From the NCBI GenBank assembly GCA_023333565.1, contig JAJKFH010001315.1, forward strand, positions 1,364,001-1,428,000: a stretch of 64,000 bases of DNA, given 5' to 3'. Source of the stretch: Puffinus mauretanicus. Taxonomy: Eukaryota > Chordata > Aves > Procellariiformes > Procellariidae. Position numbers and translations under genes: made by a program. The notes beneath the pieces are model-generated. The model was not told the DNA's origin and did no database searches. It saw nothing but the letters and a program-made list of their open reading frames with translations. Positions 49,301 to 60,100 of the stretch are shown here, in pieces; the stretch's first letter is position 1, and each line of letters opens with the position of its first letter.

Positions 49301-52300
49301 TAATGAATGCTATAAAGTGAAACAGTGGAACATATATTGTTATGAAAACATTCAACTTTGAGGAAATACATTTTTTTTTTTTATTATTTTCTACAACAAA
49401 AGAATAGGGCTTCTCTTTTAAGAAGAGATGTACGATACAAAGCATTGTCTTTAGCCTTATGTTACCGCCAGTCAGCAAAAATTTAACACTTGCTGAAGGA
49501 GAGAATTACTTTTGAGGGGAAACGGGATTATACTCTCTATGACCATTGTAAGGAAAAAGCAAGTTTTCCAACTTTTTTTTTTTTTAACCAGAACAGTTTG
49601 TTTAGGTGTTTTTTCATCAGAATGTGAGATTTCGTATTTGGGCGCATAATATTCCTACCAATAGCTCATACTTTCCTGAGAGTAGTTCTTAGAGATCTGC
49701 AGCCGCTTGACATCCTGCAGTGAAGTGGATACCTAGAGTTGTTTGCTGCCGTTTTTATGATAATAGTGCACACAAGTGCCACTCGGCATCAGACTTCTGA
49801 TACATCTTAAACATGGTCTCACCTCTAAATTTTCTTTTTTTTTTTTCCCCAAGAAATTTCACAGAGAAAACAATCCTATATAGGAATAAGATTAGTTGTA
49901 GTATTTTGTTTTAAATGCTGCTGGAAATGAATTTCTTTTCACTGTTTTCAACCCATTCTCTGCCACACTAAATTGTAGCTGTACAAAGCCCTTGTTTCTA
50001 TTATTCACTCCAAAAAAATGCAACTTGTAAATGCACTGTGTAACACCTTAAAACTAACCTGAATATTCTCTACTCCCACCCACCCCTTATTTCAGCCGCT
50101 TAAGGAATTCCTAGTTGTAAGACTGGAGTAAGAATTCAAAATATCAGGGCAGGATCATTCCCTGAGGTATTCACAGCATGAAGGACCTGTGGCATTAGCT
50201 TGAACAGCTGAGGTTTCTTTGGCAATGACAAGAGGCTCTACCTCCCTGGCTCCCAAGGACAAATTGTTTGCTGATCAGGGGCTGGTAGCCTGACCCCTCT
50301 CAGTGAAGCCAGTTTTCTGTGTACTAATAAGATTGCCATGGTGTTATGTGCTGGACAGTTGCTTTTGCTCCTATTTAGAATTTTCCCTCCTTTGTTTGGC
50401 CAAAAATACTAATTTAATGTGACCAAAACTTGCAAATAGTTTTAGCCCCCTTGATGCTGTATTATTTTGCCCAGTTTAAGGGTTTTCTTTATAGTGCACA
50501 CTGACTTGAGGGTTTGCTATTCAGTTTGTCTTATTTATTCGTGTTACAAATTTGTGAGCAGAATCTATGGACACTTAATACTAAAAAAAAAAAAAATTTC
50601 TCCTTCTATAGAGGGCAAAGAGTACTGCCGAGTCTCATTACTGGAGAGAGTTGTGAAGCTGCCTTTTCTCCCCTTTTACAAAAGCTACTTGATTCCTCCT
50701 AAATACTGACAGTATAAAGAATCCCTATCCAGAGTAGATGATCTGTGGCTCGTTTGAAGGCTGAGGCTGTGGACCATTTGCCATAAGTGAGAACATTCAG
50801 GATTTATGTCTGACATGTCATCAGTGTCACAGGCCACAGTTGCAGGTACAGCGCTTTGCTATACACAAACAAAACTGTACTACTCCAAGAGATAATGAGC
50901 TTCAGGTTAAAATCATCATGGAAAAAATGCAAAATAATAGGGGAAAAAAAAATTGTTCCCACTGGCTAGGAGTTCAATTACTAAGTAGAAAGTTAGTAAA
51001 TTGATTTTCTTTGTTTTGTATGGGTATTGATTGTTTTAATTCCCTTGAGCCTCTGAAAATCCCAAATGTAGTCTGCACATGGGCTGAACTCAAGAAAAAA
51101 GCTTCCTGAAATAGGCCTTTGACAATTAATTAGTTATATGAGAAATCACAACAGGGAATAAACAGTCTTGGCTATACAGGATCAAGCTTTTTGTGCATAC
51201 TCATGATCTTTTTATTTTTTAAATAAACAGAACAAAAATCTGTGGTGCAAAACCTCATTAAACTGCAACACACTTTTTGTTAATTTTTCTATAATTTTGT
51301 CAAATAGGGGCACAAGAAAAATACATTCCAAATCCAGGTCTGAATTAATAGATTTAAGTTCTTTCTAACTTAACTGTTGTGTCGATTTTACCCACTGGGT
51401 AAATGGAGGATAACCTGGAACAATTCGGAGGTGGTGAATAAACAAATCAACTAACTACAACTCTCATGTGTGCCTGAACAGAAAACCATTTTCTAGTCTG
51501 AAAAGGAAAGATGGTAGCTTCATTTTGTTTCTAATAATTTTTAACAAACAATTCAAATCTTAGTTTCCAGTCTAGTTTCTGTTTTTGGAAGAGTTCCTAG
51601 AAAGGCCGGTGACTTTTAGCCCTGTTATCTTTTAGAAATTAATGCTGGTTATGTGTTTATTTGTTAGCGCATGTGATTCTTGTAGTATAAACAGGCAAAA
51701 TAATCTTTTATATACGAGAGTCCATATACAAGGCGAACACCATTAAGGCACTTAACTGAATCAGTAACTAAAATAACATTTGCTGAAGGATACCACGCTG
51801 GAGCCAGCACGCGAGTTGTTTATTGGCATGAGTTAGTCCACAGCACTCAACTTATTCTCCTGAGGAAAACACAACACTTGTACTACAAGTACGGGCAGTA
51901 CTCAAAATATTAACCATTTAAATGCTGGAAAATAAACTAAGGTACAATGTGATCAGTGAGATCGTGCAGAGATTGTAAGAGTACATCTATGTATAAGGAT
52001 AGTCAAGAGGGAATAGAAATTTGGTTTAGGCTGATTTTTCAAAAATTACTGCTGCTTTGGTTGCCTCAGCATTTCACAGCTCAACTTAAAATATTTTCAA
52101 GTGTTGAGCACCAACCAAGCTAACTGAAGCTGGGGTAATAAATTACCTTCCAAAAGGTATGAATTAGAGCTGTAGGTGGAGTAAATAAGTGGGCAGCTAA
52201 GAGGAAAAGCAAACCTTTTACTGAAAAACTGGCTCTTCTTTTGGAATGAGAAGTGGATGCCCAGAGGAGAGAGAACCGATGAGTGTGACAGTAACCCCTC

Positions 52301-55300
52301 TGCCTAGTGAGAGCAAGATGCAGAGGACTGTCACTCGAGGAAAGGACTGTACCTGGCGAATATTGTCCTCATTGTTGTGAAGAATCCTGGTGATGCAGGA
52401 GGGCAGTGGAGCATCAGGTGTATCCTTAGGTCAGGCTAGTAAGGGTAATAGCCTGCAGCCCTTCAGTTGATTCACCATGCGTTTTGCCAGGTATCACCAA
52501 GTGCATGAGTGTTTAACACTTCAAAGGAGAGTGAGTGAAGAGAAGAGCAAGCTTTTTCCCCAGGTTTCAAGTGCCATGTGGTGAGGCCAAGTCAGCACTG
52601 CTCTGGCTGTATTGAACTAGAAAGCTAGTGTTCAGCTGAGGAGCTAGTTCAAAGCAAGTATAACTTCCTGCCTGAATGTTCAGCTGTATGTTTGAAAATG
52701 TGCTTCATAAAATGACTTAATGATAGAGGTCATGTATGTAGTCGAAGCCACAAGATCCCTGAAGAGTGTTCAAGGACTTAAGTATTGTTTGTGCTACAGT
52801 AACATAGTGTGGCTTCCTCAATCATAAGTAAAGGAGAATGGCATTCCGTGAAGATCAAGTAGAGAAAAGAAGCACTGCTAACCATTCTTGCCACGTAAAA
52901 TGTGGGAAACAAACTGAATATTTGAATCAGTAATATGTATGCTGCTATTTTTGGTGATGTAACAAGTGGATGCAGAGGAGTTCCCATTCATTAGTTTCAG
53001 TGGAACTCTGTTGCACACACTTAAAAATAAGCTGTTCTAATCTAAAACACTTATCTGACTATTTGCCTAAAGATCATTGTCCTACAAAGAGCTTGTGTTT
53101 TATTTCCACTCTAAGATGGATCTGCTTACTCATAAGTTCATTTTTCATTTTTAATGAGGGCCAGAAATTAAAAATTAATAAGGTTTATTTAGAGAAAAAC
53201 AGCCATTTCTGTGAACCTCCCTACTATTATGCTTATTGCACTATTTTAATAGTAGTACCTTAGACAGTTTTTACAAAGAAATTTCATTTGCTTTGTCTAA
53301 TGATATCTTCTATGAAATAATAGAATGGAGTTCTTTGTTCCACAAGAATAAAATAACGGTTTTCTCTGGAGGTGATTTTCTCCAATTTTTTTCTCTCAAC
53401 CTTTCCCAATGTGCTTTTGAAAGGGATTGGTAGTTTCCTCCCATTCATGTAAATTGTTTTTCCTCTTTATCTCTAAGAACAGAATTTAATAGGAAGCTAA
53501 AGTCATAGATCAGTACATCTTGTTTAGCAAATTCTAAATCACAATAAGGATTTGCTTTATTAGGTTTTTTTTTCCTTATTAAGATTTCCTGTTGATAATG
53601 ACTTTAAAATACACGGGGAAAGTGAAATTCTCCTGCTTGATGACTAAACTAACTAATTTTGAATATGGGCTGTGGCTGTTCAGAACTTTCAAAAATTTTT
53701 TTTTCTTTTGTATCTGTGTTTCTAGATACAAACAACAGCAAAAACCTGCAGAGTGATCCGTAATAGCAAAACATGATTTTTAGGGATAGACCACTTCCCC
53801 TACATAGCACTGTTGAGAAAGAGAGGTCAGTGCAAAGCAGCTGAATAGGAGGAGCAAGAAACAAATGACAAAGGTAGGAAAGAAAAATGAAAACTTCCAC
53901 TTAAATGAATATTCTTATCTGTTAAAAACAACTATCAGGTTTTAAATTCTGCAGTGTCAATACTTTACTGCAAATACGAAAACCTGTCTGCACCCTGTAG
54001 ACAAACTCAAATTCCAAGGCAAGCATAAAAAGTGATTTTTCCGTGAATTAAAAACATTGCCCTTGTCTGACTGGAATTCAATTTCAAATAATCAAGGTGC
54101 TTCCAAAATATTTCCAGTCACCTATTGAATGTGCTGGCAGCTGCCAGGGTCTAACTTGATTTCTCATTTCTAACAGATGTGCTGAAACGGTGAAGTAGAA
54201 AACTGACTTGTGATATGGAAATAGTAAGACAACAGTGAGGGGAAAAAAAGATCTAATAGGACTCTTGAGAAAAATTAGGTTGTACTTGCAACATGCAGAT
54301 AAATATAGCTGTCTGCCTGTTGGTTTCATATTGTTTCTTTGCCTTTTCTGTACTTTGAGAAGTAATTCTGTTCTCCCAAAGCTTTACAAAAATGCAGCTT
54401 TGAGGAAAAAACTATTCCTCTGTGACCTACTCCAAAGCCCACTGGACACAGGACTAGCAAAGATACTCTAGGTAAGTAGATTCAGTCCTTTGACACCACA
54501 GGCAACCACATCTAAGCTTTTCAGAAAAGGATCAATCTTTGTCTTACAACTAATTTGTGAAGCCAGAGAATAGCTCTTTCACCATTTGTTGAGTGAAAAA
54601 GAACTTGTCATTTGATGCTTTAGTGAGCAAAACCAGTATTAGTCCAAACTCAGCTCTCTCTTGATTTCATTGTTACAGCAGGGACAAAATTGTGGTATTG
54701 CTATTGGAAGTGTGAGTTCTTTAAGAAGTTTGTGTGTGTGCACATGTGTGTTTATTGCTAAGAATGCTCAGCTTACCAATTTCAGTTTACCAAAGGTTTT
54801 GATTTCTGTCAGTGGGGTTTTTTCCAGTATTTCATTTAGTTAATTGTAATCCAAGACTCTTCCCCATTTAATCCATCACCTTTCTGTTCAGGTTGCCAAC
54901 ACATTTCTGACTCACCTTTAGCTCTGTGATGGACCTGAACTGAGACCATGAATTTTAAACCACCGTGTTAATTATGTAATCTTGGCTGCATTTGAAAACT
55001 ACTGAAAAGATAAATTTCAAATTCCATGGAGTCTCCTGATGTTTTGTTGTTTGAGAAATATGTATTTTAAAATACTGTGATTGACACTTTGTAGTAAAGG
55101 AAGAAAATGGTCTCAAGGTTCAGAGACCATGCAGAGGCTGGGGATGTGAGCTCAGTTCCCAGATTCCTTTGGAGACTTTAGCAAAGTTCAATTTCTGTGT
55201 TTAGTTCTCTGGCCACAGCAAAGGTGATGATTATTCCTCCCCCAAAATCTTACCCCTTGATTTCAGTCTCTAGAGTGTAAACTGTCAAGTTCTCTGCTGC

Positions 55301-56540
55301 TATTCATCTGTAACACAGAGCCCTTGTGTTACTTAGGGCCTCACAAAATACTAAAATATAAATGATTTTAAAATTATCTGCATGTAAACTGCACATACTG
55401 TTTATTAAATAACTATTAGGATAACAGAGATGAGCTTAACCAGAAGCTCAGATGAATGCTGGGTTCTTTCCAGAACTTAAAATAATTACAGTCTTTCCAG
55501 CGTGTGTGTAACTGTAACATTTGAAAATACATATATACAGGATTTGGCTTGGGGTGTGTCTTTTATTTTTTATTCTTAACCGCACTGCTGGAGCCCCAAA
55601 AGACCCTATATAGGAAATAATATGTTGCACACAGAGAATTACTTCTTCTTTCCTCCTGTTTGACAGAAAGATCAATAAAAGCAGCATGACAAAACTAATT
55701 TTGAGGTCTATTAGTGGAGGTGTCTGTCCTAGAAATCAAATGCTCTCTCTTGTTGAGCATCCATAGCTTGATCATGAAAGGAAAAACAAGGGAATTTTTT
55801 ATTTATGGGCTCATTTCCTTAAGAGGCATTTAGCCAGCTTGTAGCTTTTGCAATTTGCAGAGTTAAGCCTGGATATGTGGGCATTTCTGTTTGTAGGATG
55901 TGGCAAGTTGTATTAAATACTCAGCTAAGCAATGGTTAAGTGTGACTGGGAATGAAAGGAGCTCCAAGGTAAAGGATTTGGTTACGCATCTTAACGTTGA
56001 GTATTCCGTGGCTACAGACCAAGATACTTGAATCTCAGGCTTTGACTCAACCTGTGCTTGGAAGTGTAAGCCAGGTGCAGACTTCTGATGCACACCATGT
56101 TTTACTTTCTGGTATTATCCCCCAGCATGGAGGTATTTGATTAGAGTTTTTGTTTGGCTTTGGCTCAGCTGAGCCTAACTTCTACTCAAGACAAAAAGGT
56201 TTGAAAAGTTTGATTGATAGATTATTTTTGTATACATAAAACTGCATAGGGAGTGATGTGGAACCCACTCAAATTAACGGTTTGATTCCCACCGATGTGG
56301 CAGTCTTGGTGGGGAAAAAAAATAGTTAGGCTTGAACTCATTTTAGGGGTAAAAAAAGGTAAAGCAGAAACGTAATAGCTGTTCAGGATCTGATGTTGAA
56401 TTCTCCTTTTGAGTACTGCTATTTACACGATTTAATCTAAAAATATCTTCACCATAGTGGAGAAAAGCGCAAAGCTGACAAGGTTAAAAAAATATACTTC
56501 TTGTAGTCTATAGTTCCTCTGTCATCGCTAATTTAGTGCT

Positions 56541-56571
56541 TGTTTTTTTTGTTTGGTTTTTTTTTTTTTTT
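56541..56571. repeat. T-rich tract upstream of CpG island
   Basis: Runs of T with a few G. Confidence 0.8.
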
Positions 56572-57031
56572 ACTGTTCTGTCTTATTAACGACGCATAGA
56601 ATGCTGAATTACCGAGCCCAAGGAAAGCTGGAACACTGTTTTATGTTGCTCTGAGGTAGCCGAGGGCGGTCACGGTGCTTCCGCATCGGTCTCTAGCCGT
56701 GTCAGGGAAGGGACACAGCCTCCTGCGCTCCCGGACTCGTCCTCTACCCGGCGCTCCCACAGCCCCCTCGGGGCCTCGCCAGGCCCCCTGCGAGGCTGAG
56801 GCCGCGCACCGGGCGCCTGGGGTTCTTACCTGACCCGCCCCTCTCCCCCGACCGGGGCGGGGCGGGGCAGAGGGGCGGGGCGCTGGGCGGGGCGGAGGGG
56901 CCGGTCCGCGGCCGCCGCCGTCACTCGCCGGCAGGTGCGGGCAGAGCCGCCGCCACCGCGCAGCCCGCGCCGGCCCCGCCTGGATGTGCGCGGAGGCGGA
57001 GGCGGCGCCGGGCTGCGCGCAGGGTCCCGCC

Positions 57032-57179
57032 ATGGCCCTGGCTTTCTGCGGCGACGAGGGCAACTCCACCGCCTACAACGTGGACCACGGCGTGCTCAAT
57101 AACGGCTGCTTCGTGGACGCGCTCAACGTGGTGCCGCACGTCTTCCTGCTCTTCATCACCTTCCCCATCCTCTTCATCG
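57032..57179 (+). CDS. ABCC8: ABCC8 exon 1 (start codon, extracellular N-terminus, TM1)
   Basis: The ATG at 57032 lies in a near-perfect Kozak context (cccgccATGg), giving [20 protein letters not shown], then [20 protein letters not shown] and FITFPILFI. It aligns with human MPLAFCGSEN... without gaps. An N-glycosylation sequon NST is present at residue 11. The exon ends in phase 1 (ATC G) at a gtgagt donor. An in-frame upstream ATG at 56984 would add 16 residues ([16 protein letters not shown]); the downstream start is preferred because of context and length conservation. Confidence 0.95.
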
Positions 57180-60100
57180 GTGAGTGCCTGCGGGGCTCCC
57201 TTGCCCTGTCCGCCTGTGCCTTGCCTTGCCTCCCACCTTGCCTTCGAGCCCCCGCCTTGCTTTGTCTTGCCGTGGGTTTCCCTCCCCCGCTGTATGGCGT
57301 GGGTCGCGTTTCCCCCCCCCTTTGCCTTGCCTTCTTGCCTTGCTGGGTACTTCCCCCCACTTGCCTGGCCTGGCCTTGCCCTCTGCGCCCTGCGCCCTGC
57401 TCCCCGCCGTGCGTCAGTGCGGGGCGGCGGGAGGCTGCGAAGGGGCTTAGGACGCGGTACAAGCTCCGGGATGCTCCGGTGACCGCTTCTCCCGAGGCTG
57501 CCCGCCCGCACCGCCCGCCATCCGGGCGTCTCTCCGCTCCTGGCAGCGGTGCCCATTTCTCTCTGTCGGGGGCTTTCCGAGGTGGGGTTCCCTGCAGCTG
57601 AAACCCCTTGCGCGGGGGCTGGATGGATGCTGGAGGAGGCTGCAGGATTTGCGTGCAGGTTTTGACTAGCAGCGCGGGAAGCAAATCCAGATGTGCTGTT
57701 AAAAACCAGAAAACCTGGCAAGTAAGTCTTATGTTATCAAATAATATTCCCTGCAATTACCAGAGTTACAGCAGCTGGACAGCCCTCCTCGGTACTGGTA
57801 ATGACAGCTGCTGTAACTCTTGCCATATCTGCAGTAGATATTATTTGATAACATAAAACTGGGGTTACCAGTAGGTGGCCCGATGGTTTAATACATGTGG
57901 CTGTTACTACTTTGAGTACCATTCTGCTCAGCCTGGTCTGTCCTCTAGATAGCCATGGCACGAGCTTTGTGATTTAACGCTCACTTCTGTTGATCATAAA
58001 AGGTCTGGTGCTGAAATAACAGCACAACTAAAACAGGGTCAGCTGAAGAACTGCTTAAGGTAATCTGTGTTTATCTGGCTTTTCTGAGTATTGCTAATTT
58101 TTATCTAGATCAGGAGAATGAGTTACTTTAAAACAAAATTGTAAGGTAAGTTGTAAATTCTTTAATCAAATGCATTGAAGTGAAGAAAAAATAGTGTATG
58201 TATTATAGTGTTTGTGTGCATTTGTCAAGATGTTCATTTGTTGTTCATTTAAACGATATATTTGAAAAATGTTTAATGCATGTAATTACTTGATAGTAAG
58301 TTGCTAAAAGTATAGGACTTTAAGGCTGTGTCCTGTCTGTGTTGTTGATTTTATTCCATATGAAGTGAAGCAATGAGAATACAGGTCTGAAAATATTCAA
58401 ATACATGCATGTTTAACAACACAATTGTGTCAACTTTAGTACACTAGTTTGTTACATATATGCTTTTCTGTATGCAGGAGGTTGTATGTCACTCTTCTTA
58501 TTAAGAAAGCTCTTTATAATTTTCTTTTCCTGTTTAGGATGGGGAAGTCAGAGTTCCAAAGTACATATACATCATAGCACATGGCTTCATTTTCCTGGCC
58601 ACAATTTACGCTGGATACTGACTTTTATCCTCTTATTTGTGCTGGTGTGTGAAATTGCAGAGGGCATAGTGTCTGATGGGTAAGTGTATGTCTACCTTGT
58701 CCTGATAGCGCTGAGCATTTTAAAGGTTTCAGGGTAGGTATTTTCTCAGTGTCTAAATTCTCATCTAGACCATATTCCTTGTGGTTATAAACAAGTAATC
58801 TGTTTTCTTGCTGATTAACTTACCAACCTTGAATCAGAAATTCTACAGACCTTGCTAAGTTATGTACATATGCACAACTGACCTTAATCATTTTTAGTTC
58901 AGCTTAATGGCACTATCTTTCCAAAGAGTAATCATAGATAAATCCTAACGATTCAAGCAGATGGTGACATTTTCGTGATACGTTTTATGTCCAAGAACCC
59001 AGTCCCCAGTCCTTACTCAGGCAGAACTCCCACGTGCACAGTAGGTCATACCATTCCCCTGCAAACCGAGTTCTGTTCATATTAATAAAAGGGGTGGATC
59101 AATCTCACACCCCATAGAGTTTCTTCTGATATTTGTGCAGTACATCTGATCTGTTACCTTGAGCAGAGCAACTCACATTATATGAGCATGATCCATCATC
59201 TATTATTCAACTTAGGATGTCTTTAAACAGTAATCTGTGGGGAAAAATTATTCCAAGTGAAACAAGTGATACACGAGAGTCATTTATCATGAAAAAAGCT
59301 AATGTTGTATAACAATGACTATGATTATCTTCTTCTGAAGAAAGGTCTGATTTTCATAACTATTATGAATTTGCAACCCAAGGATTATAAAGTTGAAGCT
59401 CCTCGTTAAATAGAACAAAATCTCTCTTTTTAGCTATCTATATAACAACTATCCACCAACCAGCATGAAAGGCACTGCAGTATTCTTCTGTAGAAGCTGA
59501 TATCATCATCATTATTATTATAACTTCTCTTAAACATATATAAATAGGATGTTTCTCAGTGCCAGTTTTTTTAAAAAGGAATTTTTCTCATGCTTATTCA
59601 GAGTTATCAGGGTGTGGGATGCTCAGAGCAAAATCTTCTGCTTTGAGTTTCTGTTTTATTTTGCTCTTTAGCAATCGCTCTCATTATGTTTATTTGCTAT
59701 TTAACTTGACTCAGAATGTTGCTGTTAAGTAGTGAGTGTCACCTGATGAGAATCAAAGCTCCTAGCTATACTGGGGGAGTGCCAACCCACAGTCGTGCCT
59801 CCCGAGCACTCAGCAGACTAGCAAGTGCTCCAGTGAATAAAAGCAGATTTTGAGACTCATCAGCTTTCCAAGACCAAAACGGATCACGTTGGTAAGTCCT
59901 TTTGACAGCAATTGGGTGCTAAAGGCTTTGGCACCTCAGCAATAGATACAGCCTATTGGAGAAATGGTTCCATAGGGGAATTCCAGCAACTTCTGTCTGT
60001 GAAATAAAAAAATTTAAAAAAACCCTCCCACTCCTGCAGTGTTACCTACTGAAGCTTAGGCTGTCTGAAGAAATCTGTTCCTGTTGCTTGTTTTTCGTTG

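Larger units (their letters stand above)
41700..56639. other. USH1C-ABCC8 intergenic region, about 15 kb
   Basis: AT-rich, with no gene, tRNA or other RNA gene recognised. It holds a foldback element (46281-46396), short TG/AC tracts (44896-44918, 54730-54752), T runs (about 49370-49383 and 49574-49586) and a T/G-rich tract (56541-56571) just before the CpG island. Open frames of up to 140 codons have no recognisable content. Distal regulatory elements for ABCC8 could lie here but cannot be identified from sequence alone. Confidence 0.6.
56640..57600. promoter_or_regulatory. ABCC8: CpG island / ABCC8 promoter with GC boxes
   Basis: Base composition switches from AT-rich to very GC- and CpG-rich at about 56640 and returns to normal by about 57600. 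Within it lie clustered Sp1-type GC boxes at 56854-56867, 56872-56881 and 56885-56895, some 140-180 bases upstream of the ABCC8 start codon. No TATA box is visible. Mammalian ABCC8 promoters are likewise described as TATA-less and Sp1-driven. The transcription start cannot be placed from sequence alone. Confidence 0.85.

Noticed and set aside
57180..57601. Open frames running from ABCC8 exon 1 into intron 1
   Set aside because: They arise by reading through the gtgagt donor into the CCTTG-type repeat; homology to SUR1 stops exactly at the splice site.
56641..57756. Antisense frames of 142, 227 and 266 codons across the CpG island and ABCC8 exon 1
   Set aside because: GC-rich DNA lacks stop codons; the translations are Ala/Gly/Arg/Pro-rich shadows of exon 1 and the C/T-rich intron. 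Possible antisense transcription is kept only as a splice-donor observation.
59890..59945. Possible interspersed repeat (gggtgctaaaggctttggca)
   Set aside because: Only a faint resemblance to amniote repeat motifs; too short and diverged to call.
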